Assembly: GCA_030849075.1 (NCBI GenBank)
Contig: JASAOO010003485.1
Span: 1-64,000 of the forward strand
DNA from: Zelonia costaricensis
Taxonomy: Eukaryota > Euglenozoa > Kinetoplastea > Trypanosomatida > Trypanosomatidae
Length of the DNA stretch: 64,000 nt
Reading direction: 5' to 3'
A program made the position numbers and the translations under genes. Of the stretch, positions 10,112-20,018 are shown one piece after another (within the stretch, counting starts at the first letter, position 1; the number at the start of each line of letters is the position of its first letter). The notes beneath the pieces are model-generated. The model searched no databases. It had not been told where the DNA came from and saw nothing but the letters and a program-made list of their open reading frames with translations.

Positions 10112-12484
10112 ATGGCGGCACTGCAGCGTGCCCACGCGGCACAGGAGGTTGCAGCAGTGCTCGCACTCGGCGCAGACTTCATTGCCAGAGGCACCGAGAC
10201 GCTCTCCCTTCCGGCCGTCTCCGCCGTTCTGGACGAGCTGGAGGAGGCGTGGCAGGCGTGCCGTGCGCAGTCGACGCTCTCTGAACCAGCCCGCGAGCAG
10301 GCGCTCCGGCACTACCACGCCGTGCACAGGTGCTGCGCACGCACCGTGCCCTTGACAGCTGCTCGATGGCAGCAGTGGCTAGCGGCCATTGCGTCCTTCA
10401 CCAGTGAGCTGGATGCCGCGCCGTCGACGTCCCCAAAGAGCAATGCGAGTCCTACCATGACGGCGGAGCTCGTTGTGGACTTCATGCAGCTCTTTCAGCA
10501 CCACCGGTGGGGTCACACGAGTGCACTGAAGGTGGGTCTCGACGCTGCCCTCTCGCAGGCCGACACGGCGGCGGCAGCGTGCACTTGCGATGCGGCTCTC
10601 GCGAGCGCTGACGAGGTCACCCTGGCACAGCTGGAGTCGGCGCTGGCGACGCCATTGCGGGCCTTTACTCGACTTGCTGCCGAGTCGACGCACCTCTTCG
10701 GCAGCTACGCGGTGGTGGGTCGGTGCGAGCGCACGTGGCTGAGTGAGACGATGGCGGCGGCGCTGGGTCGGCCGGCGGAGGCGGCCGTCGAGGCGCTGGT
10801 GCGCCGCTCCTTCAAGCGCGACCTCCAGGTGCCCTCATCTGCGCTGCCACAGCTGCTGGAGGAGTACGAGGCCAGCGAGGTGGAGGAGCGCAAGACAAAG
10901 GCGATCCTTGGCCTGGGCCAAGCGACGCTGCGCTCCTCGTGGATGCGTGCCGCCGCAGCGCTGCAGGCGCACGAGGAGGATTGTCACGGGACCGCCGCCT
11001 CGGCACCGACAGCCGGCGATGAGGGCGCACACTCCCGTGGACGAGCACATGCAAGCAGCGCTTCTGGGGCCGACACCCAACGGCGTGCGCTGGAGGAGGC
11101 GTTGACGCGGGAACTGAAGAGGATGCCAAAGGGGCAAGGTTGCCTTGCCGCGCTGGGCGTGTTGACGGGACGGCTCATCGACGAGGCGGATAAGGCGTCC
11201 GCCGCGGTGCACTCGTCAGGCTGGGTCGGGTTGAGCGCGTCACAGACCAACTTTTACCTCTACCTCCTGCATCAGTGGTTCGCCACGTACGTCGCCTCGC
11301 ACCACCGGTGGTCCACGACGGACATGTTCTGCGCCGCCGACGACAGCGACCTGTGGTCCTTTCTGCTCGCTCGCCACACGGCGTGCCTTGCCTTGTCGCT
11401 GGCCACCGCCCAATCCCCCACAGAGGTGGCCGCGTACGCAGAGGTGGACTCGAGGTGCGCGTATCTAGCGGCGGTGAAGACAAACACCGAGAAGCTGCGC
11501 ATTGCCTTGTACTCGGTGGCCCACTGTCTGCAGGTGTATCGCGCGTCTATGACGGTCTTCACAAGCGACGAGAAGCGTGAGACGCGTCTGCGGGCAGCCG
11601 CTGCGTCGGCGCAGAGGTGGATGCAGGAGATCGGCGCGGCAACCTTCTGCCGCTCGCTCCTGAACGACATGTGGTCCGCGGTGGAGGCGTGGCAGTCCGC
11701 CCCCTGCGATGGGCAGACGGTGGCAGTGGTGGAACAGCAGGCGCTCCTGATCGAGGCAGAGGTGAAGATGGTGCTGTTCGACGCGATGCAGATGCTGGGC
11801 TGCGCGGACGCCGCGTCCACCGAGCGGCTGGAGGCTGCCGTGGAGAGCTTGCTGGAGTTCTGTCAGCTGCCGCGTGAAACCAGCGCTGCGTCCGGCGACA
11901 GTGCAATGCAGTTCACCTTGCCGATCGTGTGGGCCGCTGAACGGTGCCTGCGACGCATCAGTGCTAACCTCCGTCGAGTGTTGTCGGCCCACTCGACCCC
12001 AAGCGAGGCCCACCTGCGCCTTTACACGCAGCTTGTGGAGTGGATCAAGCAGTGCATCGCCATCGCGGCGCCACACGGTGGTGAGACAGGTGGACTGTGG
12101 GACATGTGGACGGAGCTCATCAGTGCGCCGCTGTTGCACGAGCCCGAGACGCAGAGCGCGGCTGGGGCAGGAGGGGGCAGTACGGGCGGCCGCGGCGTGA
12201 CGGATTCTGGGGCTGCGGGGATCTCGGCATTCGTGGGCTATGCTGCCACTGCGTCGCACGGTGGAAGTCGTGTCAGCCGACAAGGCCGCCCTGGCGGCGG
12301 CTTGGCAGAAGTGTGCTGGGAACGCCGGTCTGCCGCCAAGCAGGCTCGACAGCACCAACACGGGGATGGCGGTGACGCAGTGGGTGACGACGCGCGACCA
12401 CTGGCAGACAAAGAAGGCGCTCACGCTACATCGAGCCGGGGCTCGTCACTCGAGGCCCCGTCAAAGCGACCTTGCCCTGAGTAG
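10112..12484 (+). CDS. Hypothetical helical protein, 790 aa
   Basis: I do not recognise a family. The start at 10112 (MAALQRAHAAQEV) follows a good acceptor AG; the same frame is open upstream to 9881, but that part looks like UTR. Residues 1-670 are rich in Ala, Leu, Glu and Arg with regularly spaced Trp, and predict as largely alpha-helical, like a solenoid or tethering-complex subunit. A low-complexity His/Ser/Gly insert lies around residues 288-330. From about 675 to the end the protein is Gly/Ser/Ala-rich, apparently disordered, and ends with a small basic cluster. There is no signal peptide, membrane segment or catalytic motif. A scaffold role would be a guess from composition only. Confidence 0.75.
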   Translation: MAALQRAHAAQEVAAVLALGADFIARGTETLSLPAVSAVLDELEEAWQACRAQSTLSEPAREQALRHYHAVHRCCARTVPLTAARWQQWLAAIASFTSELDAAPSTSPKSNASPTMTAELVVDFMQLFQHHRWGHTSALKVGLDAALSQADTAAAACTCDAALASADEVTLAQLESALATPLRAFTRLAAESTHLFGSYAVVGRCERTWLSETMAAALGRPAEAAVEALVRRSFKRDLQVPSSALPQLLEEYEASEVEERKTKAILGLGQATLRSSWMRAAAALQAHEEDCHGTAASAPTAGDEGAHSRGRAHASSASGADTQRRALEEALTRELKRMPKGQGCLAALGVLTGRLIDEADKASAAVHSSGWVGLSASQTNFYLYLLHQWFATYVASHHRWSTTDMFCAADDSDLWSFLLARHTACLALSLATAQSPTEVAAYAEVDSRCAYLAAVKTNTEKLRIALYSVAHCLQVYRASMTVFTSDEKRETRLRAAAASAQRWMQEIGAATFCRSLLNDMWSAVEAWQSAPCDGQTVAVVEQQALLIEAEVKMVLFDAMQMLGCADAASTERLEAAVESLLEFCQLPRETSAASGDSAMQFTLPIVWAAERCLRRISANLRRVLSAHSTPSEAHLRLYTQLVEWIKQCIAIAAPHGGETGGLWDMWTELISAPLLHEPETQSAAGAGGGSTGGRGVTDSGAAGISAFVGYAATASHGGSRVSRQGRPGGGLAEVCWERRSAAKQARQHQHGDGGDAVGDDARPLADKEGAHATSSRGSSLEAPSKRPCPE

Positions 12485-13112
12485 ATGAGGGAGTGGAGCG
12501 GGAGAGAGACAGACGGAGGGGGAGAAGCTTCGGAGTACACGCGACTCCCGCGAAGGCCGGATAAACGCTGCGGCACGTACTCTTCTCGTTGTGGATTGCC
12601 TCGGTGCAGCAGCTGTACAAGCCTCTCGGGTAGGAAGGGGGGGGGGGAGTGCTAGGTACGCACTCGACCGAGCGACCGTGTGTGTTTCGTGGTCACTTCG
12701 TCACGTTTCATCGCGCCGTCTGCGCCACCCTCGGAGCACTGCCTCGAGGCAGTGCGACACGTGCGACGCCGCGAACCTCTCCACTGCGACGACGCAAAAC
12801 TCTTCCCTCTGCCCACCCACCTCCCCTCTCGCCTTCTCTCGTTCTTTTTTTTTTCATTTCGTGGTCACACCTCTCGGAACCCGAGCCTCCTCGACCCTTC
12901 CATCACCACCTCACGCACCAACACACCCCCGTGCCGCTCAGCGAACACGAGAAGGGACGCAAGCCATCCAGCAACTACAACTCATCCGTTTCTCCTCAAA
13001 TCCCGTATTCCCCGAGGGCATATTCCATCGCCCTCCTTCCTCCCCCCCCCCCTCCCCCCGCACCACTACCACTTTTTCTTCACTCGTCGCATCGCTCTCT
13101 TGTCAGATACGC
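12485..13112. other. Intergenic region with strong splice signals
   Basis: A G-run (12638-12648) is followed by C/T-rich blocks at about 12820-12855 and 13026-13060. An open frame upstream of the next ATG has UTR composition and is not included in the gene. Confidence 0.55.
13026..13106 (+). promoter_or_regulatory. Polypyrimidine tract and predicted SL trans-splice acceptor
   Basis: A long C-rich tract, then a T-rich tract, ends with TTGTCAG (AG at 13105-13106). The gene's ATG is only 7 bases later, which would give a very short 5' UTR apart from the spliced leader. Confidence 0.55.
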
Positions 13113-14027
13113 ATGTTCGACGAGGTTTCGTTTGACGATATCGACGTTGTCGTCCCGGCGCCGTCGCCGGCGGGTGACCCCATTGCTGCGTTGGAAGCGG
13201 CCGCAGCGAGGACGCAGGCGCCAAGCCACAACACCAAGGCCTTTGTCCGGTTTCACCGTCCCGGAGAGGAGGGCTTCAGCATTGTCGCCGGCGCCTGCGA
13301 CGACGTGGATGCCCGGCATGACTCCCACTTCATCAGCGGCGATGCGTGGATGTCGACGGAGTGCCACTGCATTCAATGCGAGACGCTGCGGGTCATGTCG
13401 CGCTACTCGGCGCTGTGTGCGCAGTCCACCTCCCCGCCGCTCATGGTGCTCATCGATCTCGACAACTTCGGCTTCAACCAGTTCAAGTCGATTCCGCCCT
13501 TTGCAGACGTAGAGCTGCTCGACCACGTCGTTGTATGGGCCTTCTTCGGTTCTTGTTTCACCCGGCACCACCGGAAGTGGCCGACGGAGCAGACCGTGTG
13601 CGAACCCCTTCCGAACCGCGCCGCGCCCGTGCCGGGTGGGCCGGTGAAGCGGTCGATCTGGGAGATTTTGGTGGGCACGAAGCAAGTGTACTTTACCCCG
13701 TGCGGCGGGCAGAGCCAGGCCGCCGATAACGTCATGCACCGCGTTCTGCAGGCTCTACAGGGCATTGAGACCGTGTTTCTCACTGGCGATGTGAAGCTGA
13801 TTGAGGAGATCTACAGGAACCGCCGTCTGCTCGGCATGAAGTCGCGCCGCCACAACGAGGACGACCTGTCCGACCGGCTCACGGTCATCAACGTGGACGA
13901 CATGGACAAGCGCTTCGTGCCGGTGTGGCGCGTGCTGTGCCACCGCATTCGCGCAACCCTGCGCGGCACCACGACAGGCAGCAACAGCAGCAGCAGCGAC
14001 AGCGACGAGGGCCGCCTGCGCAGCTGA
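13113..14027 (+). CDS. Putative NYN/PIN-like domain protein, 304 aa
   Basis: The start is fixed by a splice-like AG just upstream. The N-terminus (1-40) is acidic and flexible, and a small Cys cluster lies at 84-89 (CHCIQC). From residue 110 the protein resembles a PIN-like/NYN ribonuclease fold: a hydrophobic strand ending in acidic residues (MVLIDLDNFG, Asp115, Asp117 and Asn118), a second conserved acidic site in a helix (AADNVMHRVL, Asp205), and a strand-turn-helix with a third (VFLTGDVKLIEEI, Asp226). In NYN/PIN enzymes these positions coordinate the metal that cleaves RNA. The order and spacing fit; the overall similarity is weak, so the nuclease call is inference. The C-terminus is a Ser/Asp tail resembling casein-kinase sites. 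Confidence 0.7.
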   Translation: MFDEVSFDDIDVVVPAPSPAGDPIAALEAAAARTQAPSHNTKAFVRFHRPGEEGFSIVAGACDDVDARHDSHFISGDAWMSTECHCIQCETLRVMSRYSALCAQSTSPPLMVLIDLDNFGFNQFKSIPPFADVELLDHVVVWAFFGSCFTRHHRKWPTEQTVCEPLPNRAAPVPGGPVKRSIWEILVGTKQVYFTPCGGQSQAADNVMHRVLQALQGIETVFLTGDVKLIEEIYRNRRLLGMKSRRHNEDDLSDRLTVINVDDMDKRFVPVWRVLCHRIRATLRGTTTGSNSSSSDSDEGRLRS

Positions 14028-17000
14028 CTTGCAGCTATGGAGAACGATAGAGAGAGAGGGTGGTACTGAGTGTCTGTCTCGGAGCACGTCCCATGACGCT
14101 CTGCAGCGTAGGCGACGTCTCCCTCTCTCACGTGGACGCACCCGTTGCCCACCCCAGCCCTTTGCCATAGCACCCGCTGTCCACGTCTCCCCTCTCCCTT
14201 GGGATGTGCCGGATGGCTTTTCACGTGCATGCACCGCTACTCCACGGTTCCATGCTGCCCCGTTCGCCCCTCCCCCCCCCCCTATCTATTCACCGCCGCT
14301 CTAGGCGTGTGCGGGTGTCCGTTCAAATGTACGCGTGTATGTGTCTCTATTTGTGGGTGTGTGTGTGCGTGTGTGCATGCTCTCACGACCTCTTCGCGCT
14401 TTTTTGTTTTCTGGTCTACGAAATTGTTCTCTTCGTCTCTTCCCGTTTCTTCACTCCCTTGACCTTTGAGTTTTGTGATTCACCCAAGCCGCCAACGAAT
14501 GGAAGCGCATCCGCTAAAGCTGCTGCTGCCCCCGTGCCCCCACCCACCCACTTTCTCCTCCTTTTGACCCCCCTGTCCCGTGCCCCCCCCCACCCCTCAG
14601 CGAAAGGGCGCATCTATACACTCCCTCTCTCTGTCTGTGTCCCCGCAGTCGCGTCCTTCTGCTTCACCAGCGGGGGTTTGCTTATTCCTCCCTCTTTACC
14701 TCACCCATCCCCCCTCCCCCCTCAACCCACGTGCGCGCACTTCATGTGAGGGCTTCGGTGTCACGCAAGCAGCTTCCTGGATGCTGACAGACGACACGGT
14801 CCTCGCTTCCCCCAGAACTCCCCTTTCCCTTCTTTCTACGTTTGGCTGCTCCGGCTCCCCCTTCCTCCCGCCCTTTCGACTCGTCTCCCATCACCTCACC
14901 CTTTCCTTTCCCGCCCCCTTCCCCTTCCCCGCTTGCGACATAACAGATGCAATCCTCGGCATCGACTGCTGTCTTTTGTTTCAGCTTTGCTTTCACGAAT
15001 GATCGAAGTTCTCGTTCCTTTTTTTAAAGGGGGAACTTTATGAGATTCTCGTGTGTGCGCCGGTGTGTGTGTGTGTGTTTATGTATGTGTGTGTCCGCGG
15101 TGCGGTGTGCTCCTTCCCCTACCTGTCTTCTCTCCGCCCACGCTGCCGGCACTTTTCCCTCAAAAGTCTGTTGACCCATCTTCGCAAGGCCACGTCTCCC
15201 TGCTGCTGTTGCTGTTGCGTGTCACGGCTGACTTCTCTCTTTTTTTGTTTGTTTTCATCTGTTTGGCTTTCGTACATGCGTCTCTGTGTGAGTGCGTGTA
15301 GGCGTGTTCGTGTAGCTTTCTCCTTCTGTCTCTTTATTCCCCCCCCCCCCACCCGCCCGCTCCTCCTCCTTCCCGAGTGAAACCACACGTTAACACCCTG
15401 CCAGCAGCTCCACGCTGCATCGCCCGCGGTGCGCATGTGTGGCCAGACCCCGCTGGCACCCTGGACACCGCACCTTTCCAAGAGCCACATCAGACCGACA
15501 ACGACCGCCACTACAGCACGCCAGCGCCGTGGCAGCCAGCACCGAACGTGCCGAAGGAAAGAACAAGAAGTGGTGGGAAAGCGAAAGCGGAGTCACGTGC
15601 TTCGTTTTCTCCGCCATTTTTTTTTTCACCCGTGTCTCTTCTATGATGCGTCTTCGACTTGTTCGGTGTCTTTAGTGTGCATATGCATGCCTGATTGTGT
15701 CTGTGTGTGTGTGTGTGTCTGTGTACGCTGCGGCCCCACGTGTAAGTTAAAAATATAAGCAACAGAGAACAGGAAGAAACAGAGATGACGTAATTCTTGG
15801 CACTGCGCCAAGCTAGAACTAGAGGGATCTGGAATAGGCAAAGCGCGAACAGCCTTTTTCTTTTCTCCGCGCATGTCTCTGTTGCAAAGCTAATCGCAAC
15901 CTCCCAGCTGCGCGCCTTCGCGTATTCGGCTGGGGCCTTGGCGCTGTGCGCCACCCCGTTTGATGCGCGTGCGCATCTGTGTGTGTGTGCTTTTGTAGGT
16001 ACTTGCGAAGTGTATGCGTGGATTGCCGCTTAAATCCACTTGCATGAGAGCGGCAAATCCAGTTTGTTTGTCTTCCGTTCTGTTCCGGGTGGCATCACCA
16101 CCCCCACCGCCTGCGGCTACCAACGCACGCTGTGGTTGATACACTTTAGTCGGTCTGGATCGCCTCCTTGAAACTGTTTTGGTGCGAGCCCAGCAGGACA
16201 GCCAGTCACCGGGTGTGTGTTCAGCTGACGGTTCCAAGACGGCGTCCCTCACGTAGAGGGAGACACGCCACGCCTTGGCTCTCTCCCACCCTTATTAAAT
16301 GGCATCACAGCGGCGCCCCTGCCACAGAGGGGGGGGGGGGAAGATGCCCCTGCACCGGCCGAGATGGTCCAGACTGCGACTCCCCTCCTCACCGTCGCGG
16401 TCAGCTATCGCAACGCGAGAGTTGACTACGCACGCATCCTGCCGCGGAGACGCCGGGCTTGTCCAGCTCCGATTTCTTTGTTTTTTGGGTTTTTTTTTTG
16501 TGTGCGACGTGTGTTGTGGATCTCTTTTTGGCGTTGCTGCTCCTCCTCTCCCCCTTTTGGTCCCCCTCCCGCCGCGTGCCGCGCGGACACACAACGCGAG
16601 CACACTCGTGGCGGAGTGAATGCCAAGTGCGTGGGCACTGGTGCCCGGGGCTGCGTGGAGGCGGGAGGAGGCGGGACACCCGTGGAGGGTGTTGGGCGCT
16701 GCGACATCGACCCTCTCGTTGTGCGATCAAGATCGAGGGTCTGCCACGCTCTGGGCGAGGCGCGTCTTTGGTACTTTTTCCCTTTTCCGGTATCCTCCTC
16801 CGCAGACATGGTCTCTATGAAACTCCTTCTTGTGTGTCCATCGTGCCAAGAGCTTGCCTCTGTGTTTGTCGCACTGTTCTGCGCGTTAGAGCAAGCGCGT
16901 GGTGACTTGTTTTGCGTGTTGTGCGTGTGTCTGCGAGTGCGGCCGACTCGGCGTGATGTTTGCCGTGGCCCCACCTCAGCGCTCTCGACCCACTCGTAGA

Positions 17001-17392
17001 GCAACAGGGCCGCAGGTGGGAGTCGAAGTGAAGAAAACACACATGGGAACGAAACGGCAACACGGCAACGAAGCTGGCATCGACGAGCGTTGTCAAAAAC
17101 AAACCGGTGGCATGCAGGGCACATGAACGCTGAGCGGCGTCTGGCGAGCCGGAAATCGACCTCCATGCTGAGCGCACCTTGTTGTGCAACAGCAAACGAA
17201 CCCGTCCATCACTCTCCTTCCCCCTCCCCCGGTTTTCACCGTGGAACTTTTTTTTTCTGGTCGCTTTCCCGGCCAAGGTGCACGACCGCTGCTTCAGGTG
17301 CCTTGTTCGCAAGCCCCATAAGCGTGCCCTGTGCCCAGCCAGCCTCCGCCGTGCGCATTCGCTTACACACACCCACACATACACGGACAAAG
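14028..17392. other. 3.4 kb intergenic region with a probable SIDER element
   Basis: No credible gene. TG runs occur near 15065 and 15702. C-rich blocks lie at 14270-14282, 14530-14610, 14690-14725, 14885-14930 and 15340-15352. The part between about 16040 and 16740 is different: it is less repetitive, GC-balanced and resembles a dispersed Leishmania retroposon, listed separately. An open frame begins at 17090 upstream of the next gene but has UTR-like composition. Confidence 0.55.
16040..16740 (+). mobile_element. Probable SIDER-type degenerate retroposon
   Basis: This segment lacks the simple repeats that fill the rest of the intergenic DNA. It contains stretches that I recall as recurrent in Leishmania 3' UTR elements: a G-run followed by AAGATGCCCCTGCACCGGCC near 16340, and later GGAGGCGGGACACCCG near 16670. 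SIDERs are truncated, dead relatives of ingi/L1Tc retroposons, concentrated in 3' UTRs, where some subfamilies lower mRNA stability. The identification rests on recognition by eye, and the boundaries are approximate. Confidence 0.45.
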
Positions 17393-19303
17393 ATGAGTGA
17401 CACGTTGGAGGGCCGGATGAGGGCCATGCGGACGCGTCTCTCGAACCTGTCCCACACCGTGGAGCAGCAGGACGACGCGCACCACCAGCGCCGCCGCACG
17501 CTGAACCACCGCTACTACACCGACGCCGCGGCGGTAGACGGCGTGGCGGTGGGCTGCGACGGTGGACCGGTGTGCACCGTGGCCGAGGCGTCCCAGACAG
17601 CGCCTTCGGTTGGTCTTCGACAGCGCGACATCAACGTCCCTGCGCAGCGGTCCGGCAAGCTTGGGGCAGCTTCGTCTCGCGCGGGCCACATAGAGCCTCC
17701 CTGCACGCCGAAGGCGACGGCACACGCAACGGCACCCAAGTCGGCGATGCGTGTGGACACCATGTTGCAGCTTGCTCGTCAGCACGCCCCGACTTCCACG
17801 GTCTCTGAAGCAGTGGCGTCAGACTCCGCATCTCCGCGCGCGGCGGCACCTGCTGCACACCCGCTTACACGTGATGTCGCCGTACCGGTGAGCACCACGA
17901 CCGCTCCGCCGTCGCCGGCTTTACTTCCCGGTGGCTTTCCCGGACTGCACGCCTACGGCTTCCAGGATCGCTTCCCGAGTCCACGCCGCCGCGAGGAGGC
18001 GCACCCGACTCACGGCGTCGCCCTCGCCGAACCGCAGGTGCCCGTTGCACGAACGCCGTACATGGGAACGCACTCTGCTTACAACGCCGTAGAGGACGAC
18101 GGCGACGCTTCCTTCGATGCCTTCCGCGTGGTGCAGGAGCGTCTGCGGCAGAAGATGCGGCAGCTCACAACCCACCCTGCCCCGCCGTCTGCGCCGCAGG
18201 AAAGTAACACCGCGCACACACCACAGCAGCACAACCACGTAGGCACGTATCACAAGGCTTCTTCTGATGTGGATGACACGAGCCCACCACCTCGCTTGCC
18301 GCCGTCGCGGCGCGCCGAGACGGCAACGCCCAACCACTCCCAGTCGGACAACACGGAGGCGGTCAGCGCGAGCAGTGAAGCTGCGGACTCGCCCCACGAA
18401 ACCGTTGCGCCTCGTGCGACCGAGCCGCGGCACCTGTCTAGGGACGACGCGTGCAACGAGGACTCGATGGAGGTGGAGGTGTTGCCGCGCAGGGTGCCGC
18501 AGGTCACGCACCGGTCTCTGTACGACCCAGCGGAGGACACCGTCTCGGAGATGAGCGAGGTCCGCTCGGCGCCCACGCCACCGCGCGTGGCCGCCGAGGG
18601 TCCAGTGGTGTGCAGGACCGCCTCGCGTGGCGCTTTCAGCAACCCATCGAGCAGCATGCCCCCTGCCGCGTCTCTGCGGTACCGCGACCCGCTGCACAGC
18701 ACGCACGAGTACTCCGATGAACCCGGCTCCGCTGCAGCAGCCTCGAGGGTGACGATGCGGCGCTCGGGCAGCGGCAGCAACGAAGCAGGCGAGAAGGGGC
18801 GCCGCCACGTGGCAGCATCCTCCCGTAGCGCTCACACCGGTGTTAACGCAGTGGCTCGTCGCTCTTTGTCCTCGTCGCAGCGCGGCTCGACGCCGTCCGC
18901 CTCTGCACCCCGCTCATCCGCGGCGCGCGAGGGCAGCGGCTCGCACCGCTCTGCGCATCAGCACGCCGCGCCGCGCTCCAAGCCGATCTCGCTCAACGTG
19001 GAGGCGACAATCTTGTGCGCCGTGACCGGCGCGGAGCTGCTGGCGCTGTTGCGGATGCGCGGCCTCATCGAGTCCGAGGGTGACACGGAGGAGTACCGCC
19101 TGCCACCCGCGCGCTGCCATCGGCTGTACGTGACAGCCGAGGAGCACCGGCAGCTGCAGCTGCTGCGGCAGTCGCTGCACGCCTTGGCGGAGGAGGAGCA
19201 GCGGCAGGAAACCCCGTCGTACCAGCGGGCCACGGTGTCGGCGCGGTCGCGCAATGCGGAGTTTGTGCCGCCACCGACGGTGTTGCGGTACATGGGCGCG
19301 TAA
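17393..19303 (+). CDS. Hypothetical, mostly disordered protein, 636 aa
   Basis: The ATG at 17393 begins a short helical N-terminus (residues 1-42, several Met/Arg/Leu heptad positions, possible coiled coil). It is followed by about 480 residues of Ser/Pro/Ala/Arg-rich disorder. One amphipathic helix lies near residues 240-262 (FDAFRVVQERLRQKMRQL). A compact C-terminal region (about 529-636) has a regular hydrophobic pattern (ISLNVEATILCAVTG, AELLALLRMRGL, then a helical Leu/Gln-rich stretch) and is the only part likely to fold on its own. No family is recognised. The architecture suggests a cytoskeletal or scaffold protein, but this is weak inference. Confidence 0.75.
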   Translation: MSDTLEGRMRAMRTRLSNLSHTVEQQDDAHHQRRRTLNHRYYTDAAAVDGVAVGCDGGPVCTVAEASQTAPSVGLRQRDINVPAQRSGKLGAASSRAGHIEPPCTPKATAHATAPKSAMRVDTMLQLARQHAPTSTVSEAVASDSASPRAAAPAAHPLTRDVAVPVSTTTAPPSPALLPGGFPGLHAYGFQDRFPSPRRREEAHPTHGVALAEPQVPVARTPYMGTHSAYNAVEDDGDASFDAFRVVQERLRQKMRQLTTHPAPPSAPQESNTAHTPQQHNHVGTYHKASSDVDDTSPPPRLPPSRRAETATPNHSQSDNTEAVSASSEAADSPHETVAPRATEPRHLSRDDACNEDSMEVEVLPRRVPQVTHRSLYDPAEDTVSEMSEVRSAPTPPRVAAEGPVVCRTASRGAFSNPSSSMPPAASLRYRDPLHSTHEYSDEPGSAAAASRVTMRRSGSGSNEAGEKGRRHVAASSRSAHTGVNAVARRSLSSSQRGSTPSASAPRSSAAREGSGSHRSAHQHAAPRSKPISLNVEATILCAVTGAELLALLRMRGLIESEGDTEEYRLPPARCHRLYVTAEEHRQLQLLRQSLHALAEEEQRQETPSYQRATVSARSRNAEFVPPPTVLRYMGA

Positions 19304-20018
19304 GTGGTTCGGCTCACGGCGTGGATGTGTGTTTGTGTTGTTCATACCACACGGGGGTGGGGTGGAGGCTGCACTCAGCTGGTAGAGTTGCACGATGCCA
19401 GCGGGTTTGAGCGCTTAGAGGCCGCGCACGACCCTCGCCGATGCTCCGTGTGTCACCGTTTCCTTCTTCTTGTATTTTCTTCTTTGCTTCTTAGATGCTC
19501 CCTGCATAGACCTGTTCAACCAATGTGTCTTGTTTTCGTCTTCGCCAATCGAGCACTCCACTCGTGTTCGCAATACGGCGTGATACAAACAGAAGCAACA
19601 AAGAAACGACTCACTGGGGGTCGTGAAGAGGGCAGCTGAGGAGGCGGAGGGGCCGACACCTGCACTGACTCTCACGACGCCGAGGAACTTGGCGCTTGTC
19701 GATGCGGCTTGTCGCCCAATCGGTTGCGGTGTTGTTTGTGAGACACAAAACCCAACTTGGTGCCGGTTACGTGGGGGGAGGGAATGCCAATGCCAACGTA
19801 CTCTCGCTGCGGCATACACTTGATCTGCCGTTACGCTTTTGCTCGCTTGCCTTCTGCTCTCCTACTTTACTGTTGTTGACGTTGCTTTACATTCATGTCC
19901 CGCTCACGTTTGTCTCCTAGACGCAGCAGCGAGCACCCTTGTAGCCCGGCTACAACGATCGGTGCAACCCGTTCGGCAAGCGCCTTTCTGGAAACGTTGC
20001 ACCACCCACTGCTTCACC
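19304..20018. other. Intergenic region
   Basis: No gene is seen. T-rich stretch at about 19455-19500 and pyrimidine-rich stretch at about 19835-19918. An open frame reaches upstream of the helicase ATG to 19839, but that part looks like UTR. Confidence 0.55.
19890..19920 (+). promoter_or_regulatory. Predicted SL trans-splice acceptor
   Basis: A pyrimidine-rich stretch ends in TGTCTCCTAG (AG at 19919-19920), about 100 bases before the helicase ATG. A second AG follows at 19925-19926. Confidence 0.5.
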
